Assembly (NCBI GenBank): GCA_016705685.1
Contig: JADJLB010000002.1
Location: 549,690 to 613,689 of the forward strand
Source: Propionivibrio sp.
GTDB lineage: Bacteria; Pseudomonadota; Gammaproteobacteria; Burkholderiales; Rhodocyclaceae
DNA length: 64,000 bases
Direction: 5' to 3'
The notes under the pieces were generated by a model. The model was not told where the DNA came from. It did no database searches and saw only the letters and a program-made list of their open reading frames with translations. Shown in pieces: positions 18,668-27,669 of the stretch. The first letter of the stretch is position 1. The number at the start of each line of letters is the position of its first letter. The position numbers were made by a program, and so were the translations under genes.

Positions 18668-19800
18668 CGAAGAGTTTCTTCGATGAGGCCATCAGGCTCG
18701 ATCCGAAATCGATTACCCCGTGGCTGGGTCTCGCGGATGCGGCGATGCTTGCCAACGACTCGGCGGCAATCGAGGCGGCTTTGAAAAAGGCGACTGAGTT
18801 GGCGCCGGACCGAGCCGAGCCGGTAATTGCGATGGCCCGTTACCGCTATTCCCGTAAGTTTTACGACGATGCAGAAGCCATGCTGCGCAAGGCGGCAAAG
18901 ATGGATCCGCAGTCGGCTGTGCCGCTTGTCGACCTGGGCGACCTATATGCGGGCACACGGCAGAACCCCGACAAGGCAATGGAATTCTATCGGGAGGCCA
19001 TTAGAGTGGCACCGACGCACGCCGGTGCGAATTATGCGCTAGGATCCCTGCTCTTGGCACGTAAAGACGCGCTTGGCGCAATACCGTTCCTGCTGGCCGC
19101 CCAGGAATCTGCTGGCGACAAGAATCCCCTACCGTCTATGGCCCTGGGGCGTGCCTACGCTCAGGCGAAAAAGTGGAAGCAAGCCCAGGAGACCTTCACC
19201 CGCGCGCTGACTATTGAGCCGGATCTGGCCGAGGCCTACCTCGGCAGGTCGGCCACTTATATCGAGAAGGGTAGCCGTGACACTATGATCGCGGACCTGC
19301 GCAAGGCCGAAGAACTGAACCCCAGGAATCCTGAGGCTGCTTTTCGAATCGGCATGCTCCAGCAGGAAGCGGGTGCTGCCAAAGAGGCCTACGAGTCTTA
19401 CGAACGGGCGATACGCATTGAACCGAAACTGGCGCTGGCTTACAACAATCTGGCTTGGTTGGCAGCAACCAGGCGGGAGCGATTGGCTGAAGCATTGGCC
19501 TGGATACAGAAAGCCCGATCTCTGGTGCCGAAAGAGCCTTCCTTCTACGATACTCATGGGTGGGTATTACGTGCCAAAGGCGATCTGCCTGCGGCCGTTA
19601 CCGTTCTCTCGCAAGGCATTGCCCTGCGTCCGAGTGCCGATTTATATTATCACCTGGGGGTCGTGCAGATGGAAATGGGTCATTTCGACGAAGCGCGCGG
19701 CAACCTTCTCAAAGCCTTGCAGATTCAACCGGATTTCGGTGACGCAGGTGATGCAAAGAACCGTCTGAAGCAGTCGGAGCTGTTACCCAAGGCAAAATGA
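18667..19800 (+). CDS. TPR-repeat protein, 5'-truncated (PEP-CTERM PrsT-like)
   Basis: About 377 residues of consecutive tetratricopeptide repeats (for example AKSFFDEAIRLDPKS, AMEFYREAIRVAPTHAG, AYNNLAWLAAT). The AYNNLAWLAA and YDTHGWV motifs resemble the C-terminal part of PrsT-type TPR proteins of PEP-CTERM/exopolysaccharide systems; this is family resemblance only. The real N-terminus, probably with a lipoprotein signal, is lost in the G-rich block, and the apparent upstream frame through that block is not coding. The C-terminus is intact. Confidence 0.75.
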   Translation, partial: AKSFFDEAIRLDPKSITPWLGLADAAMLANDSAAIEAALKKATELAPDRAEPVIAMARYRYSRKFYDDAEAMLRKAAKMDPQSAVPLVDLGDLYAGTRQNPDKAMEFYREAIRVAPTHAGANYALGSLLLARKDALGAIPFLLAAQESAGDKNPLPSMALGRAYAQAKKWKQAQETFTRALTIEPDLAEAYLGRSATYIEKGSRDTMIADLRKAEELNPRNPEAAFRIGMLQQEAGAAKEAYESYERAIRIEPKLALAYNNLAWLAATRRERLAEALAWIQKARSLVPKEPSFYDTHGWVLRAKGDLPAAVTVLSQGIALRPSADLYYHLGVVQMEMGHFDEARGNLLKALQIQPDFGDAGDAKNRLKQSELLPKAK

Positions 19801-19903
19801 CAGCGTTGGCGATACGTTGCCGATGGTTAGTTCACCCAGTACCACTCTTGTGCACTCGGCCCCGTGCCCGAAAATCCCATCCAAGCAGCGCTGGCACAAC
19901 CCG

Positions 19904-20449
19904 TTACGGGGCTACGCCGAGCGCCAGGTGTTTGTGCTGCGTTCGGGCCGCAAGCCATCGACCGGGCTGGCCGTGATAAGCAAGTTTGAATCGAAGAAGT
20001 GACACGCCAGTTCCTGGCAGACCGCCGCGTAGGCGCTGGCCAAGCCGGCGCACTTGCTTTCACCGCCTTCAAACTTCGGGGCAATCGGCCCTTTGGGATT
20101 GCGAATGCGAGGTGGGGCGATGACCAGCACGGGAGGCACCGGCATGCCCGGTTCGATGGGCGCGCTGCGAATCGCGCTAACCAACGCGGCAATTCCTTGT
20201 GACGAATGCCAGGCGTTATGTTCGTGCATCGACTGGAAATCGTTGGTGCCTAGCAACAAGATAACCAGCGCCAGCGGCGAGTGAATTTCAATGCGCTGCG
20301 CTAGGCCGATCAAGCCGTTTCTGCCGGGCTTGAAAGGATCCTCCCAAACGGTGCGCCTTCCGTTGAGGCAATCTTCAATGACGCGAACTCGTGCACCATG
20401 ATCGGCAAGTCGATCCTCCAACACGCCCGGCCATCGCGGAGCGAAAAGC
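19904..20449 (-). pseudogene. SGNH-type hydrolase/lipase, both ends damaged
   Basis: The readable core has FAPRWPGVLEDRL, DCLNGRRTVWEDPF and LLGTNDFQ, the block III Asn-Asp of SGNH (GDSL) esterases. The N-terminal GDS nucleophile block is missing because the frame enters artefact block 2. Near the C-terminus the expected D-x-x-H block reads SPVDGLR and the frame then stops at 19912; a different frame reads QHKHLALGVAP and stops at 19904, so an indel is present. Whether this is a true pseudogene or a sequence error cannot be decided here. Confidence 0.65.
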
Positions 20450-20502
20450 GCCGCCCGGGGGGGGGGGCCCCCCCCAAGGGGACCCCCCAAAAAAAAAGCC
20501 CG
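20450..20502. other. Homopolymer block 2, probable artefact
   Basis: Successive runs of G, C, G, C and A (G11, C8, then shorter runs and A9) lie between the broken SGNH gene and the HxlR gene. It replaces the expected 5' end of the hydrolase. Confidence 0.7.
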
Positions 20503-20526
20503 CCCTTGAGATATGCTCAAACGGAC

Positions 20527-20877
20527 TCAGCGGTGTCGCTTATCGGTGTTCGCTGGAACCCCTTGCTCGGCGTTCCTTATTTCATCATCCAGCTGCTTCA
20601 GCTGATCGATAATGCCAACCAGAGTTTGACCATTTGCGGTCAGCGAATACTCTGTCCTGGGAGGCATTTCTGCATAGACATGCTTGGCGAGCAAGCCATA
20701 CATGGTCAGTTTACGCAGCCGCTCAGACAGTACCTTTGTCGAAATGCCGTGAACGTGGCGTTCCAGCGCACCTGGCCGAGTGATGCCGCCAGCGATAGCC
20801 CGCAGTACCGAGACGGACCACTTGCATCCCACCACATCTTCGAGTTGCGAATACACGGATTTTGCTGCGGGCGACAT
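20527..20877 (-). CDS. HxlR-family transcriptional regulator
   Basis: The protein has 116 residues with the HxlR winged helix: GCKWSVSVLRAIAGGITRPGALER, then ISTKVLSERLRKLTMYGLL and PPRTEYSLTANGQTL. HxlR proteins are small dimeric regulators of redox or aldehyde stress genes. It is divergent from a thioredoxin-fold gene whose 5' part is lost in block 3; the two probably share the control region near 20880-20920, where AAGTTAC and AAGTACC form an imperfect direct repeat. Confidence 0.88.
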   Translation of the reverse strand: MSPAAKSVYSQLEDVVGCKWSVSVLRAIAGGITRPGALERHVHGISTKVLSERLRKLTMYGLLAKHVYAEMPPRTEYSLTANGQTLVGIIDQLKQLDDEIRNAEQGVPANTDKRHR

Positions 20878-20922
20878 TTATTTTTCCGCAAGTTACACCA
20901 AAAGTACCGGGGCACCGAATGG

Positions 20923-21142
20923 ACCGCGCGGGGGGGGAGGGGCCCCGGTCCACCGCCAGAAGGGGAGGGCGGGGGCGGGCAGCCCGCGGGGAGGAAAAAA
21001 GAGGCGACCCACACCACCCCCCCCGCCGGGCGGCCCCCGGGGGCGGGGGGCCGGACACGCCCGGGGCGGGGCCCGGGGGCCCGCGGGAAAAAACCCGGGG
21101 GGGCGGCCCCCCCGGGGGGGGCCAAAAGGGGCCGGAGGGAAG
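20923..21142. other. G/C homopolymer block 3, probable artefact
   Basis: About 220 bp of alternating G and C runs without codon structure. It takes the place of the promoter-proximal part of the thioredoxin-fold gene whose last codons follow. Confidence 0.72.
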
Positions 21143-21237
21143 CGGAAGCCGCTGGTGTCAAATCCGTGCCGGCTCTCGTTATGGATGGGGCCGCGTTCCA
21201 TATCAACTTTGGAGCTGATATCGCGGCATTGCAATAG
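21143..21237 (+). pseudogene. C-terminal fragment of a thioredoxin-fold protein
   Basis: About 30 residues ending at TAG 21235-21237 contain AGVKSVPALVMDGAAF, with the cis-proline (VPAL) typical of the thioredoxin/glutaredoxin fold, then HINFGADIAAL. The CxxC-containing N-terminal half is not present because the sequence enters artefact block 3. Small proteins of this kind are often divergent from HxlR regulators, which fits the neighbour. Confidence 0.5.
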
Positions 21238-21254
21238 CTGTTTGATCTCGCGTG

Positions 21255-21381
21255 GCCCCCCCGGGGGGCGCCCCAAGCCGGCCCCCCGGGGGCGGGGCGG
21301 CGGGGGGGGGGGGGGGCCGGCGGGGGGGCCAGGGGGGGGAGCCGGGGGGGGGGGCGCGCGGGGCCACGGGGGGGGGGGACA
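21255..21381. other. G/C homopolymer block 4, probable artefact
   Basis: About 125 bp dominated by G runs, ending 20 bp before the stop codon of nrdJ. It has the same character as blocks 1-3; nrdJ itself is intact. Confidence 0.72.
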
Positions 21382-21400
21382 AGCCAATCCGGCGACACAC

Positions 21401-24298
21401 TCAGCCGCAAGTACCAACCGCCCCGCAAGCAGTACAGAAATCACACCCGTCCTTGCGGATCATCGTGAAATTTCCGCATTCGCCGCACAGTTTTCCGGCG
21501 GTGGGCCGGGCCGCCGTGCCGCCGGCCGGGGTTTCGAGGATACCCATCTGTTGCAGCGGTATGCCTTTTTCATCGAGGATGCCGAGCATCGCGTAGCGGT
21601 GGATCATCAGTTGCGCGAGGTAGGCGACGGTCGACGGGTAGTTGGTCTGGCGGCGGGTGCCGGGGACGAAGGCCATGAAGTCGCCAAGCGGCTCGGGGTA
21701 GTCGAGCAGCTTGCGCAGCTTCATGCCGATCCACGCCGGGTCGAGGACGCGCATGTCGAGCGAGAGCAGCTTGGTCAGGCCGTCGAGCGCGCGCGGGTAG
21801 TTGCCGGAAAGCCACATCGAGTAGGGGCGGGTGACGCCGTCGGGCAGGGTGATTTCCTTGACGCCGAGGACGAAATCTTCGTCGGTGGCCGGGTTGAAGA
21901 CGTCGACCGTCCACGACAGCGTGCCGTCGGTACCGGTCTTCGGTTCTTTCAGGCTGAACAGGGCGTCGAGCACCGGCGTCGGGCCTTCGGTCTTGAACGC
22001 ACCGATCTGTTCGACGCGGAACTGGATCAGCCGCGCCATGGCGGAGACGACAGACGGCATGCGTTTGCGTTCGCCGTGCGGCGGGAAGGCCATGTCGAAG
22101 CCTTCGCCGTTCGGCGTCTTGGCCAGCGATTCGAGCTTGAGCGCCAGCCAGCCGTGGTCGTTGGCGCGCATGTCCATCGACAGCGTCTTGGCGACGGCGC
22201 CGAGTCCGCGCGGTTGCGCCGGCCCGTTGACCCAGGCCTCGAACGGCCAGGAGCGGCCGTCCTGATCAATCTGGCCGACAAAGAGGGCGAACTTGCCGTG
22301 CTCGTGCTCGATCATGTAGGTCCACGCCATATTGCCTTCCGGCATGTCCGGGCGGTCGGGCCAACGCAGGCTGGAGAGTACCGGGGCGGGCAGGTGCTTG
22401 ATCGACAGGCGGCGGTTGGCGTCGCTGGTGACGAAGTCCTGCGGCGACTTGGCATCGGTCTCGGCGCGGGTAGCGCTTTTGCCAGATTCGACGGATAGCA
22501 CCGAACCCAGCACGCTGTTCGGGCGGTAGGTCGCCAAGCCCTTGAGGCCGGCTTTCCAGGCGCTCATGTAGAGATCCTGGAAGTCCTCGTAGGGGTATTC
22601 GGCCGGGACGTTGACCGTCTTCGAGATCGAGGTGTCGATGTACGGGGCGACCGCGGCGACCATGTTCTTGTGCGCCTGGGCGGAGATTTCCAGCGCGGTG
22701 ACGAAGTAGTCGGGCAGCTTCTCGACATCGCCGCCCATGTGCTTGTAAAGACGCCAGGCGTAGTCTTCGACGGCGTATTCCTTGAGCGTGCCGTCGACCA
22801 TGCGCTTCTTGCGGCTATAGGTCCAGGAGAAGGGCGGCTCGATGCCGTTGCTGGCGTTGTCGGCGAAGGCCAGCGAGATGGTGCCGGTGGGGGCAATCGA
22901 CAGCAGGTGCGAATTGCGCAGGCCGTTCTTGCGGATTTCACTCTTGACCTCGGCAGGAAGCCGCGAGGCAAAGTTTCCGCCGGTGAGATACAGTTCGGCG
23001 TTGAACAGCGGGAAAGCGCCGCGCTCCTTGGCCAGCTCGACCGAGGCGAGGTAGGCGGTATTGCGCATGTATTCGGAGATGCGCGCGCCCATGGCGGTGG
23101 CTTCCGGGCGGTCGTAGCGCATCCGCAGCATGCACAGGGCATCGCCCAGGCCGGTGTAGCCCAGACCGACGCGGCGCTTGTTGGCGGCCTCCTGGCGCTG
23201 GCGTTCGAGCGGCCAGGCGGTGACGTCAAGCACGTTGTCGAGCATGCGCGTCGATACCTTGACCACTTCGCCGAAGCCGGTGAAGTCGAACTCGGCGCGG
23301 TTGGTAAAGGGGTGCTTGACGAACAGCGTCAGGTTGATCGAACCGAGGCAGCAGCAACCGTAAGGTGGCAGCGGCTGTTCGGCACAGGGGTTGGTGGCTT
23401 CGATCTGTTCGCAGTAGTAGAGGTTGTTGTCCTTGTTCATGCGGTCGAGAAAGAGGATGCCCGGCTCGGCATGGTCGTAGGTGGACTTCATCACCTGATC
23501 CCACAGATCGCGGGCGCGAACCTTGCGATAGACCCACATGCCATCGTCACGCTGGTAGGCGCCGGAGATTTTCATGTCGGCATTCGGTTCGGCGCGGTGT
23601 TGAAGTTCAACCTCCTCGTCGGCCTCGACCGCCTGCATGAAGGGGTCGGTCACACCAATCGAAATGTTGAAGTTGGACAGGTCGCCATGGTCCTTGGCGT
23701 GGATGAAGACTTCGACGTCGGGATGGTCGCAGCGGATGACGCCCATCTGCGCGCCGCGACGGGCGCCGGCGGATTCGACGGTTTCGCACGAGCGGTCGAA
23801 CACGCGCATGTACGAGACGGGGCCGGAAGCGCGCGATTGCGTGCCCTTGACCAGTGCGCCCTGCGGGCGGATCGACGAGAAGTCATAGCCGACGCCGCCG
23901 CCGCGACGCATGGTTTCTGCGGCTTCGGCGAGGGCGCTGTAGATACCCGGCTTGCCGTCAACCACTTCGACGATCGAGTCGCCGACCGGTTGCACGAAGC
24001 AGTTGATCAGCGTCGCTGCCAACGGCGTTCCGGCGGCCGAGTTGATGCGCCCGGCAGGAACGAAACCGTTCTCCTGCGCCCACAGGAAGCGTTCCTCCCA
24101 GCGGGTGCGAACCTTTTCGTCTTCAATGGCGGCCAGCGCGCAAGCGACACGGCGGCGCACGTCATGGACGTTGGTTTCGCTGCCCTTGGCGTATTTTTCG
24201 ATGAGGACTTCAGCAGAGATTTCCTGCTCGGCCAGAGGAACGGTTCCCGGCGATTCGGCAATGGCGGTAAAACTGAGTTGCTGTGCATTCTGATTCAT
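21401..24298 (-). CDS. nrdJ: Adenosylcobalamin-dependent (class II) ribonucleotide reductase
   Basis: The protein has 965 residues. It reduces ribonucleotides to deoxyribonucleotides with a B12-derived radical and needs no oxygen. Visible signatures are [27 protein letters not shown], the active-site loop [20 protein letters not shown], and [19 protein letters not shown]. Two similar TSCPD-like segments (around [14 protein letters not shown] and [13 protein letters not shown]) follow, then a C-terminal Zn-ribbon ending [23 protein letters not shown] precedes the ATG. Two NrdR-like boxes lie about 150-190 bp upstream. Confidence 0.95.
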   Translation of the reverse strand: MNQNAQQLSFTAIAESPGTVPLAEQEISAEVLIEKYAKGSETNVHDVRRRVACALAAIEDEKVRTRWEERFLWAQENGFVPAGRINSAAGTPLAATLINCFVQPVGDSIVEVVDGKPGIYSALAEAAETMRRGGGVGYDFSSIRPQGALVKGTQSRASGPVSYMRVFDRSCETVESAGARRGAQMGVIRCDHPDVEVFIHAKDHGDLSNFNISIGVTDPFMQAVEADEEVELQHRAEPNADMKISGAYQRDDGMWVYRKVRARDLWDQVMKSTYDHAEPGILFLDRMNKDNNLYYCEQIEATNPCAEQPLPPYGCCCLGSINLTLFVKHPFTNRAEFDFTGFGEVVKVSTRMLDNVLDVTAWPLERQRQEAANKRRVGLGYTGLGDALCMLRMRYDRPEATAMGARISEYMRNTAYLASVELAKERGAFPLFNAELYLTGGNFASRLPAEVKSEIRKNGLRNSHLLSIAPTGTISLAFADNASNGIEPPFSWTYSRKKRMVDGTLKEYAVEDYAWRLYKHMGGDVEKLPDYFVTALEISAQAHKNMVAAVAPYIDTSISKTVNVPAEYPYEDFQDLYMSAWKAGLKGLATYRPNSVLGSVLSVESGKSATRAETDAKSPQDFVTSDANRRLSIKHLPAPVLSSLRWPDRPDMPEGNMAWTYMIEHEHGKFALFVGQIDQDGRSWPFEAWVNGPAQPRGLGAVAKTLSMDMRANDHGWLALKLESLAKTPNGEGFDMAFPPHGERKRMPSVVSAMARLIQFRVEQIGAFKTEGPTPVLDALFSLKEPKTGTDGTLSWTVDVFNPATDEDFVLGVKEITLPDGVTRPYSMWLSGNYPRALDGLTKLLSLDMRVLDPAWIGMKLRKLLDYPEPLGDFMAFVPGTRRQTNYPSTVAYLAQLMIHRYAMLGILDEKGIPLQQMGILETPAGGTAARPTAGKLCGECGNFTMIRKDGCDFCTACGAVGTCG

Positions 24299-24446
24299 TT
24301 CTTTCCTCCTCCGTTATTGTGGCTGCGTTGCGGCGTCAAAGGCACAGGGGCCCCGTTTACACAAATCTGCTGCTGCCTTGTGCGACGGAAAACTGGCTGA
24401 AACTGGCGTATTGCACCGGCGATTATTTTCAGAATCAACTGCAAAA

Positions 24447-24493
24447 CTACTACATACAGTATTGATAGGCAAGAAATTAACTAGATATAGTTA
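24447..24493 (-). promoter_or_regulatory. Two tandem NrdR-like boxes upstream of nrdJ
   Basis: Cores CTACATACAG (24450-24459) and CTAGATATAG (24481-24490) match the NrdR consensus core CwAtATaTwG with two and one mismatches. They start 31 bp apart, the spacing typical of NrdR box pairs (one 16-bp box plus 15 bp). NrdR represses ribonucleotide reductase genes. The rest of 24299-24618 shows no gene; no recognisable cobalamin riboswitch was found. Confidence 0.65.
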
Positions 24494-24618
24494 TGGTGAT
24501 CTGCGTGCAGCAGGCCAAAAAAGGCCGTGAATTCACCGAGCTGTGCGCTCTAAAAAATATTTTTGCTGCGTCGCACAAGGCGTGGCTGCTGGGGCGTTGA
24601 TGGCCAGGGTGTACGGCG

Positions 24619-26046
24619 CTATTCGGCTTTGGCCTGCTTGATGCGCTCACGGTTGGCGTGGGCGATCAGCGTGGCGATCACGCATGAGGCAATACGCGTT
24701 TCGGCGGTATCGGCGCGGCTGGTCAGCACGATAGGCACCTTGGCGCCGAGCACGATGCCCGAGGTCAGCGCGTTGGCCAGATATTCCAGCTGCTTGGCCA
24801 CCATGTTGCCCGATTCCAGATCGGGAACAACGAGAATCTCGGCACGCCCGGCCACGGCGGAAACGATGCCCTTGGTCCTTGCGGCGTCGATCGACACGGC
24901 GTTGTCAAAGGCCAGTGGTCCGTCGAGCAGGCCGCCGCGGATCTGGCCTCGGTCGGCCATCTTGCACAAGGCGGCGGCGTCGAGCGTGGATTGAATTTTC
25001 GCGCTGACGGTTTCGACGGCGGAGAGTATGGCGACCTTGGGTTCTGGGATGCCGATGATGTGTGCCAGGTCGATGGCGTTCTGGATGATGTCGACCTTTT
25101 CGTCGAGCGTCGGCGCAATGTTGATCGCCGCGTCGGTGATCAGGATCGGGCGAGGATAGGTCGGCACGTCCATCAGAAAGACATGGCTGATGCGCCGTTG
25201 AGTGCGCAGCCCCGAGCTGTGCGAGACCACTTCGGCCATCAATTCGTCGGTGTGCAGGCTACCCTTCATCAGTGCCTCGGCGTCGCCGTTGCGGATCAGC
25301 GTGACGGCCATGGCTGCGGCATCGTGGCTGTGCTTGACGTTGACGATGCGGTGTTGTTTGAGATCCAGGCCGTGTTCGGCAGCAATGGCGCGAATCTTTG
25401 CTTCGGGGCCGACCAGGATAGGGTCGATCAGATTGGCGTCGGCGGCCAGCAGCGCGCCCTTGAGCGATTCCAGATCGCAGGGATGCACCACCGCCATGTC
25501 GATCGGCGCCAGTCCGTCGGCCCGGGCGACCAGATGCTGCAGCCGCGCGTATTTGTCCGAGATGGTGATATGCGGCAGGTCAACGCGCTTGGTTTTGACC
25601 TTTTCCGCCGGGGCCAGGACCTCGGCCGTGCCGTGGACCACCTCCATGTTGTCCTGGTTGACGCAGGCGCAGTCAAAGACGATATGCCGGTTGTGGGCAA
25701 ACATCTTCTTGACCGTCATGGTGACGGTAATCGTGTCGCCAAGGCTTACCGGTCGCGTGAAATGCAGCGCCTGATCGACCAGGATGGTGCCCGGTCCGGG
25801 GAACTGCGTTCCCAGCACGGTGGAGATCAGCGATGCGCTCCACATGCCGTGGGCGATGACTTCCCTGAACATGCCGCTGTTGGCGAATTCCTTGTCGCCG
25901 ATCGCCGGATTCATGTCGCCGGACATGATGGCGAATAGTTTGATGTCTTCGGCGCGCAGGGTGCGAACCAGAACGGAACAGTCGCCGACATTTATTTCGT
26001 CGAAAGTCCGGCTTTCGAGAAAGTTTTGTTGGGTTTCTATGCGCAT
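24619..26046 (-). CDS. Bifunctional MaoC-like hydratase / phosphate acetyl- or butyryltransferase
   Basis: The protein has 475 residues. The N-terminal part (about 12-135) is a hot-dog MaoC domain with MSGDMNPAIGDKEFANSGMF, the hydratase Asp/His region. The C-terminal part (about 165-470) is a Pta/Ptb domain, with LTSGIVLGAKVPIVLTSRAD near its end. Such fusions occur in many proteobacteria next to acetate or butyrate kinase genes, but no kinase is adjacent here. It may join 3-hydroxyacyl-CoA metabolism to acyl-phosphate formation; the substrate is unknown. Confidence 0.88.
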   Translation of the reverse strand: MRIETQQNFLESRTFDEINVGDCSVLVRTLRAEDIKLFAIMSGDMNPAIGDKEFANSGMFREVIAHGMWSASLISTVLGTQFPGPGTILVDQALHFTRPVSLGDTITVTMTVKKMFAHNRHIVFDCACVNQDNMEVVHGTAEVLAPAEKVKTKRVDLPHITISDKYARLQHLVARADGLAPIDMAVVHPCDLESLKGALLAADANLIDPILVGPEAKIRAIAAEHGLDLKQHRIVNVKHSHDAAAMAVTLIRNGDAEALMKGSLHTDELMAEVVSHSSGLRTQRRISHVFLMDVPTYPRPILITDAAINIAPTLDEKVDIIQNAIDLAHIIGIPEPKVAILSAVETVSAKIQSTLDAAALCKMADRGQIRGGLLDGPLAFDNAVSIDAARTKGIVSAVAGRAEILVVPDLESGNMVAKQLEYLANALTSGIVLGAKVPIVLTSRADTAETRIASCVIATLIAHANRERIKQAKAE

Positions 26047-26202
26047 GATTTAGCCCGAACAAGAAAGTGGAGCGGTCGGCGGGGAGTGGCTGGCCAGGTG
26101 ACCAAGTGACTGTGTGGCCAAACTTACCGCCATGATGCGGCCCTTGAGGCCATCATCATAACGCATACCAATCAGGCTGGGCAGCGCGCAGAACGTGTTA
26201 TC

Positions 26203-26239
26203 GCGTTTTCCCGGCGTGTGAAGAGCGCTTGGAAAACGC
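26203..26239 (-). terminator. Inverted repeat after the FliD-like gene
   Basis: GCGTTTTCC at 26203-26211 pairs perfectly with GGAAAACGC at 26231-26239 (19-nt loop), just past the stop codon of the gene ending at 26247. There is no U-tract, so terminator function is uncertain. Confidence 0.4.
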
Positions 26240-26246
26240 CGCCGGG

Positions 26247-27251
26247 TCAGGTCTTCAGGATTTGATTGTAGGCGGCCAGCGCCTTGGCGACCTGGGGTGA
26301 TAGCCGGGCCGGGTCGCCCAGCCCGAACTCGGCTTGCAGCGAGGATTTGTTGCTGTCGATGTAATGGATCACCCGATCCAGATTGCCCAGCCGGTTGGGA
26401 ATGAAATTGTTGGCCGAATTGAGCAACTCGGCCGATCGGGCGAAATTCGCGCCGAACTCGTGAATGGCGTTGATCGCGCCACTCTTGTTGCTGGCCAGCG
26501 CGGCATCCAGCTGGCTGGCGTCCAGCGTGGCAAGCCGGGAATTCGGGTCGATGCTCAGACCGAGGTCGCGCATGCCGTGGAAACCGTCCTTGGCGCCGTT
26601 GAAGATGTTCTTGACGCTCTGGTCGAGTTCGTAAAGCGAGATCTCGGCGGCCTGCGTCCCGGCCAGCAGCCCGTTGCCTTTCACCGTCCCGTCAAAACGC
26701 GCGATCCAGGCGTTGTATTGCTCGGCAAAGGACTGCAACTGCGTCTTGATCGACTGGTTGTCCATCGCCGCGCTGACGCCATCCAGCGTTTGCCCTGCCT
26801 GTTGCAGGCCGGCCACCTCGGTCTTCATAACGCTCATTTCGGAAAACTGGGCTTTGTAGGTGACATCGTCGGTGTTGATGACGCTCATCATCCGGTAAGC
26901 CGATTCCGGGTCGAAAAGCGACCGATTGCGCCCGTTTGTCGAAAGGCCCGTCGTGCCGTTCGACAGGCCAAGTAACGATAACGGGTCGTTCGAGCTTCCC
27001 TGTGCGCCGGTCAATTGGCCCAGAAAATCGATATTGGAAGTTCCCTTGTTGCCGCTGAACACCGAACCGAGCAGGGTGTTGACCGATTGCGCCTGAAGCC
27101 CAGCGACCTGCAAGGCCAGCGACGACGAAAAATCTTCCTTGCCCTGAACGACGATATGTCCCGAAGCCTTGGGGCTCGATTGGGGGCTACTGTCGCTCCC
27201 GATCGATTTGACGAGACTGAACAAACTGCTGGCGATTCCAAAAGGTGACAT
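26247..27251 (-). CDS. Uncharacterised protein with FliD C-terminal-like region
   Basis: The protein has 334 residues. The start at ATG 27251 (MSPFGIASSLF) is supported by AGGAG seven bases upstream; the longer frame has no such signal. The first about 120 residues are Ser/Gly/Gln-rich without a known domain. The last 200 contain the pattern of the flagellar cap protein FliD C-terminal domain (YNAWIARFDGTV, LGLSIDPNSRLATLDASQLD, ALASN). No flagellar gene is nearby and no signal peptide is seen, so this is an orphan FliD-like protein; the assignment rests on motif resemblance. Confidence 0.5.
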   Translation of the reverse strand: MSPFGIASSLFSLVKSIGSDSSPQSSPKASGHIVVQGKEDFSSSLALQVAGLQAQSVNTLLGSVFSGNKGTSNIDFLGQLTGAQGSSNDPLSLLGLSNGTTGLSTNGRNRSLFDPESAYRMMSVINTDDVTYKAQFSEMSVMKTEVAGLQQAGQTLDGVSAAMDNQSIKTQLQSFAEQYNAWIARFDGTVKGNGLLAGTQAAEISLYELDQSVKNIFNGAKDGFHGMRDLGLSIDPNSRLATLDASQLDAALASNKSGAINAIHEFGANFARSAELLNSANNFIPNRLGNLDRVIHYIDSNKSSLQAEFGLGDPARLSPQVAKALAAYNQILKT

Positions 27252-27453
27252 GGCAACTCCTGCTGAGTAGCTTCGGCGGCAAGATGCAAACCGGCAAACC
27301 GGTGATTCGGGTGCCGTTTGCTGAAGTGTTCGCAATATTCGAGCCAGTTTTGACCGGCGTCGCCCAAACCGCGCAACCACGGGCTTTCAAGCAGTGCGCG
27401 CGCAGCGCCGGAATGCTGTCGAGAGGCTGGGGAAAGGTCATTCGACGACCAAG

Positions 27454-27468
27454 CGGCAAATCTTGCCG
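27454..27468. promoter_or_regulatory. Palindrome upstream of the sigma54-type promoter of the DoxX-NDH-2 gene
   Basis: CGGCAA-ATC-TTGCCG, perfect 6-bp arms, 131 bp upstream of the -24 element. This is a usual distance for an activator site, and the half-site resembles, without matching, the CCGCAAT elements at 41-47 kb. Confidence 0.35.
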
Positions 27469-27599
27469 TATGAAAGGCGCTGGGTCTCTGCGATCACCAC
27501 GCCACCGCCGGCCGTGGTGCCCGCGACTTGTTGTGGCGAAATCGGGTCGAATTGCTTCGAATCGGGTGCAATTCCCCGTATTTGCGGCGTTTCGACGCA

Positions 27600-27615
27600 T
27601 GGCACGGCAGTTGCA
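27600..27615 (+). promoter_or_regulatory. Sigma54-type (-24/-12) promoter of the DoxX-NDH-2 gene
   Basis: TGGCAC-GGCAG-TTGCA gives the invariant GG-N10-GC spacing and a full consensus match. It lies 54 bp before the ATG at 27670, on the correct strand. The rest of 27252-27599 shows no gene. Confidence 0.6.
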
Positions 27616-27669
27616 ATACTCTCGGCGACAGCCCTGCTCCAGGGCTCCAAACGGTGCAGCGGAGATGTA

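Noticed and set aside
18501-21381. G-quadruplex or recombination hotspot in the G runs
   Set aside because: Run lengths, mixture of G and C homopolymers and gene breakage at each edge fit a read or assembly error better than biology.
24299-24618. Cobalamin riboswitch upstream of nrdJ
   Set aside because: I could not find a B12 box or the expected pairing; an Infernal search with the cobalamin model would settle it.
27394-27669. N-terminal extension of the DoxX-NDH-2 protein
   Set aside because: It covers the sigma54-type promoter; ATG 27670 has GGAG and starts the conserved part.
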